Positions 18,319 to 27,300 of a stretch of DNA of 64,000 nt are shown here, piece after piece. The stretch lies in assembly GCA_947505245.1 (NCBI GenBank), contig CANNIZ010000007.1:1-64000 (forward strand), given 5' to 3'. This DNA is from Pseudomonadota bacterium (GTDB lineage: Bacteria > Myxococcota_A > UBA796 > GCA-2862545). Under the pieces are notes generated by a model that had not been told where the DNA came from, did no database searches, and saw only the letters and a list, made by a program, of their open reading frames with translations. Position 1 is the stretch's first letter. Each line of letters starts with the position of its first letter. The translations under genes were made by a program, and so were the position numbers.

Positions 18319-18711
18319 CTACCCGATAAACGCCGCGACCGTGACGAGCGTAAACAGCACGGTTGACACGATGGCGAGCAGGCCGTTGATGGTGGCCATC
18401 TCGCACGGGCGCGTCGACCGCATCGGCGCGAGTTCGCTAAAGATGCGCCCCTGTTCAAAGCGGGAGAGGCCGATCGCGACCAGCGCGAGGAACAATCCGC
18501 ACGGGCCGAGGAACACGGCGACGAAGCCGAGGCCCCACGCGACCATGGAAAGCGCCGACGGCCGCTCATCTCCACCTTCGCGCAGCACCGAGATCAGCAC
18601 GACGAGGTTGTAGAGCACGAGCGCCACACCAAAACACGACCCGAGACCGAGCCCGAGAAACGGCACAAAACTGAGCCCCGTCTCCGTCGTCGTTGTTGCC
18701 GCGCCGTCCAT
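18319..18711 (-). CDS. Small three-segment membrane protein, unknown function
   Basis: A 130-aa protein with a short Thr-rich N-terminus (MDGAATTTTETG) and three clear hydrophobic segments: about residues 13-40 (FLGLGLGSCFGVALVLYNLV), 54-85 and 105-130, the last ending at the C-terminus. The loop before the third segment is charged (SRFEQGRIFSELAPMRSTRP). The open frame extends to 18786, but ATG 18711 follows GGGAGG and the upstream residues have no membrane character. No family is recognised. It is divergent from the lipid-synthase locus and shares its upstream region, including the palindrome at 18809-18822. Confidence 0.65.
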   Translation of the reverse strand: MDGAATTTTETGLSFVPFLGLGLGSCFGVALVLYNLVVLISVLREGGDERPSALSMVAWGLGFVAVFLGPCGLFLALVAIGLSRFEQGRIFSELAPMRSTRPCEMATINGLLAIVSTVLFTLVTVAAFIG

Positions 18712-18808
18712 CGTCCTCCCTGCTTGCCCCTCGCGGGGACGGCGCATGTTACCGCACGTGCCCGCCAACGCAAAGTTCCGACCCACCGGTCAGCGGTCAC
18801 AAAAAAAG

Positions 18809-18822
18809 ACCGACCAGTCGGT
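18809..18822. promoter_or_regulatory. TetR-type operator palindrome
   Basis: ACCGAC at 18809-18814 and GTCGGT at 18817-18822 form a perfect six-base inverted repeat with a two-base centre, preceded by a run of seven A. This form (ACCGACNNGTCGGT) is typical of sites bound by TetR-family repressors. It lies between the divergent membrane protein gene and the acyl-AMP ligase, about 60 bases upstream of the predicted promoter. No TetR gene is in the window, so the regulator would be encoded elsewhere. Confidence 0.45.
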
Positions 18823-18866
18823 TTGCGCCGATCACGCGGGGACCGCGCAGAAAACGCGATCGTCGC

Positions 18867-18894
18867 TTGCCGAACGATCGAATTCGGCTAGATA
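18867..18894 (+). promoter_or_regulatory. Candidate promoter of the FAAL-ACP-PKS/AOS locus
   Basis: TTGCCG (18867-18872) and TAGATA (18889-18894) are separated by 16 bases, a fair sigma70 match, with transcription predicted from about 18901. This leaves a leader of about 113 bases before the TTG start at 19014. The 302-base gap 18712-19013 otherwise holds only the palindrome at 18809-18822. Confidence 0.4.
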
Positions 18895-19013
18895 CCGCTG
18901 CCTCGATCACGACGCGTTTTCCAGGGCTGTTGCGCGTCACTGGCGGAAATGGCCCCAATCGGTCCGCCGACGTAGAACTGCCAAGCCTGACGTCCCCCTT
19001 CAAGGAGCTCCCC

Positions 19014-20798
19014 TTGACCCCCTACCTGCAGCAGATCGCCGCCTACCGCACCGTCGCCGAAGCGTTCAGCCGGGTCGGTGAGCTCAATCCAAAGGCGGGG
19101 CTCACGTTCCAGGACATGAAAGGCGTCGAGACGACGTACACCTACCCGAAGGTCGTCGAGCTCACGAGCACGCGCGCTGCGGCGTTGCAGGCCCTCGGGC
19201 TGAAGAAGGGCGACCGCATGGCGCTCATCATCGCCGAGCCCGAGCAGTTCGTGCTCACGTTCCTCGCCGCGGTGCGCGTCGGAATCCTGCCGGTACCGCT
19301 GTATCCCCCTTTGTCGCTCGGCGGCCTCGACGCGTACGCCGAACGCACCGCGCGCATCCTCACCTCCTCGGGCAGCAAGATCCTCGTCGCGTCCGAGTCC
19401 CTTCAAAACATCCTGTGGAGCCTGGTGGATCAGGTCCCGTCGCTGCAGAAGGTCGTGCGCGCCGAGGAGCTCGCGAACGGCACGGGAACGCCGGTGTTCC
19501 CGGAGATTCTCCCGGACGACCTGTGTTTCCTGCAATACACGTCCGGCAGCACGTCCGAGCCGAAGGGCGTCATGGTCACGCAGCAGAACCTGCTCACCAA
19601 CGTGGCGGACATCATGATCGGCCTCGGTGTCGACGGTGAGCGCGGCGACCACGCGACGTCCTGGCTCCCGCTGTACCACGACATGGGTCTTATCGGCTTC
19701 GTCATCGCGCCCGTGATCCACGGCGTCAGCATCTGCTACATCCCCACGGTGCGGTTCATCAAGCGCCCGTCGTGCTGGTGGGAGACGATGAATCGCCACC
19801 GCAGCAAGTTCACGTTCGGGCCGAACTTCGCGTACGCGCTCGCCGCCAAGCGCACCAAGCCCGAGGTCCTCGCGTCCTGGGACCTCTCGTGCGCGACGGT
19901 GCTCGGCTGCGGCGCCGAGCCGATTCACCCCGAGACGATGCGCGAATTCGAGCAGATCATGAGCCAGGCGAAGCTGCCGGCTTCTGCGCTGCTGCCCGCC
20001 TACGGCATGGCCGAAGCCACCCTCGCCATCGCGTTCAAGCCGCTCAACACCACGTGGAAGACGCGCCTGATGGACGCCGCGAAGTTCCAGGGCGAGGGTG
20101 TAGTCGCGCCCGCTGGCGACGGCCCCGTGCTCGAGCAGGTCTCGTGCGGCCCCGCGTTCAAGTCGTTCGATCTCCGCATCCGCAGCGAGTCCGGCGCCTG
20201 GCTCGGGGAAGGCGTCGAAGGCGAGATCTGCATCAAGGGCAAGTCCGTCACGCCCGGCTACTACCAGAACCCCGAAGCCACGGCCGCCGCCTTCGTGGAC
20301 GGCTTCCTGAAGACAGGCGATCTCGGCGTGTTGATCGACGGTGAGGTCCACGTGACCGGCCGCTTGAAGGACCTGATCATCCTCAACGGTCGCAACCTCC
20401 ACCCCCAGGCCGTCGAGTGGGTCGTCGCAGGCGTCGAAGGCGTGCGCAAGGGCAACGTCGTTGCGTTCAGCCGCCCGGGCGCCCACAGCGAGGAGCTCGT
20501 GCTCGCGATCGAGACCAAGTCGCAGGACCTGCCGAAGCTCGTCGCCGACGTCCGCCACCTGGTGCAGAAGGAGCTCGGACTCGTGATCGCAGACATCGTC
20601 TGCATGAACGCCGGCACGTTGCCAAAGACGTCGTCCGGCAAGTTGCAGCGCCGCAAGACGCGGCAGCAATACCTCGAGGGCACCCTCGGCAACCAGGGCT
20701 CGCGTACGCCCGGCGCCTCCGGCGACCGCATCACGCTCGCGCGGCACGTCGCCAAGTCGATGTGGTCGCGCGCCAAGGCGACCGTCCTGTTCCGCTGA
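19014..20798 (+). CDS. Fatty acyl-AMP ligase (FAAL-type)
   Basis: Activates a fatty acid as acyl-AMP and passes it to an acyl carrier protein. Motifs in 594 aa: ATP loop LQYTSGSTSEPKGVMVT, SWLPLYHDMGLIG, the adenylate site GCGAEPIHP and AYGMAEATLA, KTGDLG, and hinge/C-terminal GRLKDLIILNGRNLHPQ, with catalytic Lys in LPKTSSGKLQRRKT. DLIILNGRNxxP and LYHDMG are characteristic of FAALs rather than CoA ligases. The frame is open to 18693, but TTG at 19014 has AAGGAG six bases upstream and starts the conserved N-terminus, so a rare TTG start is proposed. The gene is followed by a stand-alone ACP, its likely partner, and then by the PKS/AOS gene. It supplies the starter acyl unit of the pathway. 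Confidence 0.9.
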   Translation: MTPYLQQIAAYRTVAEAFSRVGELNPKAGLTFQDMKGVETTYTYPKVVELTSTRAAALQALGLKKGDRMALIIAEPEQFVLTFLAAVRVGILPVPLYPPLSLGGLDAYAERTARILTSSGSKILVASESLQNILWSLVDQVPSLQKVVRAEELANGTGTPVFPEILPDDLCFLQYTSGSTSEPKGVMVTQQNLLTNVADIMIGLGVDGERGDHATSWLPLYHDMGLIGFVIAPVIHGVSICYIPTVRFIKRPSCWWETMNRHRSKFTFGPNFAYALAAKRTKPEVLASWDLSCATVLGCGAEPIHPETMREFEQIMSQAKLPASALLPAYGMAEATLAIAFKPLNTTWKTRLMDAAKFQGEGVVAPAGDGPVLEQVSCGPAFKSFDLRIRSESGAWLGEGVEGEICIKGKSVTPGYYQNPEATAAAFVDGFLKTGDLGVLIDGEVHVTGRLKDLIILNGRNLHPQAVEWVVAGVEGVRKGNVVAFSRPGAHSEELVLAIETKSQDLPKLVADVRHLVQKELGLVIADIVCMNAGTLPKTSSGKLQRRKTRQQYLEGTLGNQGSRTPGASGDRITLARHVAKSMWSRAKATVLFR

Positions 20799-20869
20799 TA
20801 TACAGCCGCAACTGCTGCTGACGCGGCGGGCCATCCTCGGCAGTGAACGACATTTTGGGAGTGAACGAA

Positions 20870-21118
20870 ATGAACGATACGGAAATTCTCGGCATCATCC
20901 GCGGCGCTCTCACCGAGGTCGCCCCGACGCGCAAGGAAGAGTTCGACGCGGCCACGCTCGAAATGAAGATCGAAGACCTGGCGCTGGACTCGATCGCGAC
21001 GATGGAGATGGTGTCCGCCATCGAAGACAAGCTCGAGACCACGTTCGAAGAGGCCGAGCTCGCGAAGGTATCGAAGCTGAGCGACCTCGCCAGGTTGATG
21101 CGCGCCGCGCGCGCGTAG
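20870..21118 (+). CDS. Stand-alone acyl carrier protein
   Basis: An 82-aa acidic carrier protein. The phosphopantetheine attachment Ser is in LALDSIATMEMV, followed by the usual helix (AIEDKLETTFEEAELAKV). The frame also permits GTG at 20843, but ATG 20870 has GGGAG eight bases upstream and starts a normal-length ACP. It sits 71 bases after the acyl-AMP ligase and 182 bases before the megasynthase, so it probably receives the activated starter and hands it to the KS. A similar ligase/ACP pair accompanies serine palmitoyltransferase in some bacterial sphingolipid producers, which fits the AOS domain downstream. Confidence 0.92.
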   Translation: MNDTEILGIIRGALTEVAPTRKEEFDAATLEMKIEDLALDSIATMEMVSAIEDKLETTFEEAELAKVSKLSDLARLMRAARA

Positions 21119-21165
21119 ACGGAAACTGACTCCGGGAGCATGACGATGATGCGAACGGAGTTCGG

Positions 21166-21254
21166 TTTCTCGCAGAGAGGCGGAGATTGGGCAGAGCGCG
21201 CAAGGGAGCCATCCCTCTGTGAACTCTGCCCATTCTTTGCGCCTCTGCGAGAAA
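21166..21254. repeat. Large intergenic hairpin (REP-like)
   Basis: Two 31-base arms, 21166-21196 and 21224-21254, are complementary at 26 positions. The outer 12 bases (TTTCTCGCAGAG) and inner 9 (TGGGCAGAG) are perfect. The 27-base loop contains a second perfect five-base hairpin (AGGGA/TCCCT, 21203-21216). It lies between the ACP and megasynthase genes, with no T-run after it. Arms of the CTCTGCGCC type occur in dispersed REP-like palindromes of several bacterial groups. It may protect the upstream mRNA end or attenuate the giant gene. Confidence 0.7.
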
Positions 21255-21300
21255 TTGGGCCTCGTAAGAACGGCGACCAACGCGTCGCGAGGAAGACAGA

Positions 21301-24300
21301 ATGAGCGCGATTGCAATCGTGGGTATCGGCTGCCGCTTTGGCGGCTCCCCCGACCTCCAGGGCTACTGGGACCTCGTCCGCAGCGGGCGAAACGCGTTCG
21401 AGCCCGTCCCGAAGGATCGCTTCGACGCAGACATCTACCTCGACGAGAACCGTCGCGCGGTGGACAAGAGCTACGCGAAGATCGGCGCGTTCATCGACGA
21501 CGTCCGCACGTTCCCCGGGCTGCACTACGGCATCCCGCCGCGCCGCATCGAGGTCATGGACCCCCAGCATCGCCTCGCGCTCGAGATGTCGGTCCAGGCG
21601 ATCGAAGACAGCGGTCGCACGCCAAAAGACATGCCCTCCCGCACGGGCGTGTTCATGGGCTGCCTCGCCAACGAGTACCGCTCGATGATGTCGCTGCGCG
21701 TGATGGCGCAGCAGACCGCGATGGGCGCGTTCGGCCACGTCGACGATCCTCAAGCGATCTTGCGATCGATCGAGCGCATCGTGCCGTCCCGCCCCTACTC
21801 CGCGCCGGGCGCCCTGTTCAACATGATGGCCGCCATGGTGGCGCAGGAGCTCGATCTCAAGGGGCCGGCATACACGGTGGACGCGGCCTGTGCGTCCTCG
21901 CTCGTCGCGATGGTGGACGCCGTCTATCAGCTCCGAAACGGCACGATCGACGCGGCGATCGCGGGCGGCGCGTACATCCAGCTCACGCCCGAGCACTGGG
22001 TCGCGTTCTGCCGCGTCGGCGCGATGTCGCAGAAGGGCGTGTGTCGCCCGTTCGACAGCGAGGCCGACGGCTTCCTCCAAGGCGACGGCGGCGTCGCGCT
22101 CGCGCTCAAGCGCGTCGAAGACGCGGAGCGCGACGGCGACCGGATCTACGCCCTCATCCACGGTGTGGCGACGAACAACGACGGCCGCGCTGACGGTCCG
22201 ATGGCCCCCGATCTGAACGGCCAGGCCGAAGCGATCGAGCGCGCCTGGGACGACGCCGGCATCGACCGCTCGCTGCTCGGCCTCGCCGAAGCCCACGGGA
22301 CCGGGACGGACGTCGGCGACGTGACCGAATTCAAGGGGCTCCTCAAGGTGTTCGGCGGCAAGGCGAAGCACGCCGCGCTCGGGTCGGCCAAAGCCAACGT
22401 CGGGCACACGAACTCCGCGGCTGGCATCGCCGGCATCATCCGCACCGTGCTGGCGATTCACCACGCCACCATCCCGCCGCTCGCGAATTTCCGGTTACCA
22501 AAACCCGACCTGCACCTCGACGAGACGCCGTTCTACGCGCCGTTGAAGGCCGAGGTGTGGAACACCGAAGATCGCTACGCGGGCGTGTCGAGCTTCGGCT
22601 TCGGCGGCACGAACGCGCACGCCGTGCTCGGGCCCGCGCCGAAGCGCTCCGTGGCCGCGCCGCGCGCGCAGCACGAGCTGGTGCTGATGTCGGCGGGCAC
22701 GGAGGCCGCGCTGCGCACGCTGGCTGCGCGCACGGCCGACGCGATCGCAAACGACCCGCAGCTCACCGTCGCTGGCGTCGCGCGCGCGTGGTCCGTCCGG
22801 CCCGCACAGCAGCACCGCCTCGCGATCGTCGCGGACAGCACGGCAGACCTCGCAGCGAAGCTCCGCCTCGCCGCCGACGGCAAGCCCGGCAGCGGCGTGC
22901 GCGCCGGCCTGGCCCCGAAGCAGGCGCCGAAGATCGCGTACCTGTACCCAGGCCAGGGCTCGCAGCGCGTCGGCATGATCGCGGGCACGTGCGACCGCTT
23001 CCCCACCATCGCGGGAGCGCTTCCCGCGCCGATCGCGGCGCTGTTGTGGCCCGCCAAGGACGTCGACGCCGAGACGGCGAAGGCGCGCCTGACGGACACC
23101 GCTAACCAGCAGCCCGTGCTGCACGCGGTCCACTACGCGCTCACCGCCGTGCTCGACGAGGTCGGCGTCAAGCCGTGCGTCGTCACCGGCCACTCGCTCG
23201 GCGAGTTCACGGCTGCGGCCGTCGCAGGGGTGCTCTCAGCCCAGGACGCCGCCACGCTCGTCGCGCGGCGGGGTCGCGCGATGGCGGACCTGCCCGGCGA
23301 TCACGGCGCGATGGCGGCGCTCATGGCCGACGAGGAGACCGTCCGCGGGCTGCTCGTGGACGGCGCGGTGATCGCGAACCGCAACCACCCGCGCCAGCGC
23401 GTCGTCTCCGGCACCACCGCCGCGGTGGCCGAGGTCGTCCGGCGCGCTGAGGCCGCGAAGGTCAAGGCCATAGCGCTCGACGTTTCCCACGCGTTCCACT
23501 CGCCCGTGCTCGCTGGCCTCGATCCCGAGGCGATCCTCGCGGGTCTGGCGCTCCACGAGCCGAAGGTCCCCGTCGCGAGCGGCATCCAGGACCACGTGTA
23601 CATCGACGCCGCCGAAGCCGGAGCGGTGTTCCGACGCCACGCCACGTCGCCCGTCGACTTCGAAGGTGCGTTGCGCCAATGCTCCGAGGCCGGCGCCACC
23701 GTGTTCCTCCAGATCGGCGCCGGAGGGCCGCTCGCCGCCTTCGCGCGCGGCGCGCTGCCAAAGGGCACGCTCACGCTCACGCTCGCCGGGCAGGAAGACA
23801 ACGACGCCGGCGTCGGGGTTCTCGACACGCTCGGCGCGCTGTTCGTCGCCGGTGTCGCCGTGAACGTGCGGCCGATCACGGCCACCGCGGACGTGGCCTC
23901 GGTGCCCGCGATCGTGCTCCCGCGCGAGGAGTACTGGGGCGTCAAGGACGAGCCCCAGCTGCTGCCAAAGCTCCCGGGCGTCGCGTCCGTGCCGCAAGGG
24001 GAGCAGAAGCGCGCGGCGCCAAAGGGCGCGGTACAGGCCGCTCCCACCGCGGAAGACGCCGCTTCGGGCGACGACGTGCTCGACCGCGTGCTCGCGGTGA
24101 TCTCGAAGGTGAGCGCCTATCCGCGGAACGCGCTGCGCCCCGAGATGGCGCTGCAGGACGACCTCGGCTTCGACTCGCTCATGGTCGGCGACCTCGCGAC
24201 GAGCCTCGCCGACGCGTTCCCCGGCCTCGGTGGAATCCCCCAGGAGCTGTTGATCAACCGCCCGAAGGTGGGCGACATCATCGCGTACGCGCGCGGCGGG

Positions 24301-27300
24301 AGCCAGAACGCGCAGGCAACGATCGACGACGACGCCCCGCTCGGCGCGTACGCGGTCACCCACGTCCGCGCGCCGCTGCCGAAGCTGCCGACCCGCGCGA
24401 TCAAGAAGGGCGTAAAGACGCTCGTCGTCGGCGAAGGGCCGCTCGCCCAGGCCATCGCGCGCGCGTTCGGCGACGCGGGCGCCGAGGCACGGATCGTCTC
24501 CGTCTCCGATGCCGGCAAGGCCGATCCCGTCGACGCACTGGTGTGGGCCGTCGACGCCGGTGTACCGGCGCTGATCGCAGCGCTGGCTGCACAGGACAAA
24601 CAGGACGCCCAGCCCGACGTGTTGCTCGCCCTGCCCGTAAACGCCGAGGCGAGCGCCGAGCCCCTCGCCGCCGTCGCGCGCGCGATGGCCCGCGAGTGGC
24701 CCGAGAGCGTGTGCAAGGCCGTGCGCGTGGTGAATCGCCTCAAGGCCGAAGACGTCGGCAAGGCGCTGGTCGCCGAGTGGACGAGCGTCGATCGCACCGT
24801 CGACGTGTGGCTCTCACCCGACGCGCGGCAGATCCCCGGTCTCACGGCGTCAACGCCATCGTCCCTCTGGAAGCCCGGTGCGGGCGAGGTCGTCGCGATC
24901 ACGGGCGGTACCCGCGGAATCGGCGCCAAGCTCGGGCTTCGCCTCGTCGAGACCGGCTGCAAGGTGGTGCTCGTCGGTCGCGGCGCACCCGATGCCGACG
25001 GCGCGGCCGCGGTCGCCAAGGGCGCCGTGGTGTTGTCCGCCGACGTCACCGATCCCACTTCGCTCGCGATGCTCGCAGCTCACGCCCCCACCGCGCTCGT
25101 GCATGCGGCCGGCGTGCTGGCCGATGGACCCGTCGGCTCGGTCGACGCTGCGAAGGGCCTGTTCGCCTGGTCCGTGAAGGTCGACGGGTTCCGCAACACG
25201 ATCGCGGCGTGTGGCCCGTCCCTCAAGGTCGCGCTCGCGGTCGGCTCGTGGGCCGCGCGGTTCGGTAGCCGTCACCAGACCTGGTACGCCGCGGCGAACG
25301 CAGCCTGCGCCTCCGTCGAAGCTGCCGGCGTACGCGTCGTCGTCGCGGAATTCGGCCCCTGGTCGTCGTCCGCGATGGCGAAGACGATCCCCGCGCCGGT
25401 GCAGCAGGCGATGCGCGCCGAAGGCGTGGACTTCGTCGGCGACAAGGCCGGCCTCGACGCGATCGTCGCCGACCTCGGCGGCCCGTCGGGTGTGGTCGTC
25501 CACGGCCGCGACCTGCCTCCGGTGCTGCGCAACGTCGTGGTCGAGGAGACGATCTCGCTCGAGACGCACCCGTTCCTCGCCGACCACGCGATCGAGGGCA
25601 CTCCGATCCTGCCGCTCGCGTCGGCCACCGATCTGCTCGCTCGCGCCGCGTGTGTGGACGCCCCTTTCGAGGTCAGCGACCTGCGCCTGTTCCAGGGCAT
25701 CCTCGTCAAGGAGCCCATCCGGATCCGCGCGATCGTGCGCAACGACCGCGCCGAGCTCCGCCAGGGCGAGAAGTCCGCGCTCGCCTACCGCGCGCGAATC
25801 CGGCCGCTCACGGCCCCCGCAGCGCCCTCGCCGACCCGCCCCGAAGGCGGCTCCCCGCCGACGCTGCTGCTCAAGGAATTCTACGCCGGCATCACGTTCC
25901 ACGGCCCGATGCTTCAGGGCATCACGAGCATCGATCGCGTGGGTGACGGGTTCGTTCGCGGCAAGGTGCACGTCGGCAAGCCGTCGACGTGGTCCTCGCG
26001 TGACGGTCGCGCCGCGTTCGCGGTCGATCCCCTCGCCTTCGACTCGGCGATGCAGCTCTCCGGCTACGTGGCGTGGACGCGGTTCCAGCGCGCCGGCACG
26101 CCGGTCGGCTTCGCGAAGTACGTCCAGTACCGCGCGCCGAAGGGCGACGTGCTCGACGTCGTGGTCACCTTCGACCCGAACACCGCTGCCGATGGCGACC
26201 GGTTCACGGGCACGATCGAGTTCAGCGACGCCCACGGCGTGGTCGCTGTCGCCACCGACGTCTCGGCAGAGCTTCGCGCGAAGGGCGGTGAAGAGGCCCT
26301 CGTGATCAAGCGCGAGTGGGTCGACATCGCGACGTGGGCCGGCGTGAAGGACATCGAGGGCCGCAAGCAGGCAGCCCAGATGATCGGCATCCAGAACCCG
26401 TACTTCAAGTGCTTCGACGACACCGCGAAGGACGTGATCCACATGGACGGCCGCGAGCTCGTCCACTTCTCCGGGTACAACTACATCGGCCTGTCGGGCG
26501 ACACGCGCGTCATCGAGGCGGCCCACCAGGCCATGATCCGCCTCGGCACGTCCGTGTCGGCCTCGCGCGTGGCGTCCGGCCAGCGGCCATTCCACATCGA
26601 GCTCGAGCAGATGCTCGCGAAGTGCCAGGGCGTCGAAGACGCGCTGCTGTTCACCGCCGGCCACGCGACGAACGTGACCGTGGTGGGCCACATGATGGGC
26701 GCCAACGATCTGGTCCTTCACGACGAATTGATCCACGACTCGATCCTGCAGGGCATCAAGCTGTCCGGCGCCGCGCGGCGCGGCTTCAAACACGACGACC
26801 CGAGCGATCTCGAGCGCCAGCTCAAGGCCGTGCGCAAGAACTTCGAGAAGGTGCTGATCGTCGTCGAAGGCGTGTACTCGATGGACGGCGATCTTTGCGA
26901 CCTGCCGTCGTACATCGCGCTGAAGAAGAAGTACGGCTGCCTGCTGATGGTCGATGAAGCGCACAGCTTCGGCGTGATCGGCGCCACCGGCTGCGGCGCG
27001 CGCGAGCACTGGGGCATCGACGGCAACGACGTGGACGTGTGGATGGGCACGCTTTCGAAGTCGCTGTCGTCATGCGGCGGCTGGGTGGCGGGTCGCCACA
27101 AGCTGATCGAGTGGCTGCGGTACACCGCCCCCGGCTTCATCTACTCGGCCGGCCTTACGCCGCAGAACGGCTACGCCGCGCTGATGTCGCTCAAGCTCAT
27201 GTTGCAGGAGCCCGAGCGCGTCGCGAAGCTGCAGAGCAACGCGCGGTTCTTCCAGAAGGCGCTCGTCGATGGCGGCGTCGACACCGGCCCCGCACGCGGC

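Noticed and set aside
18888-20834. 648-codon open frame on the minus strand opposite the acyl-AMP ligase
   Set aside because: Shadow of a GC-rich gene; the plus strand is an unmistakable adenylate-forming enzyme.
24850-27009. 719-codon open frame on the minus strand opposite the PKS/AOS
   Set aside because: No family motif, and the plus strand carries intact KR, DH and AOS catalytic residues over the same bases.
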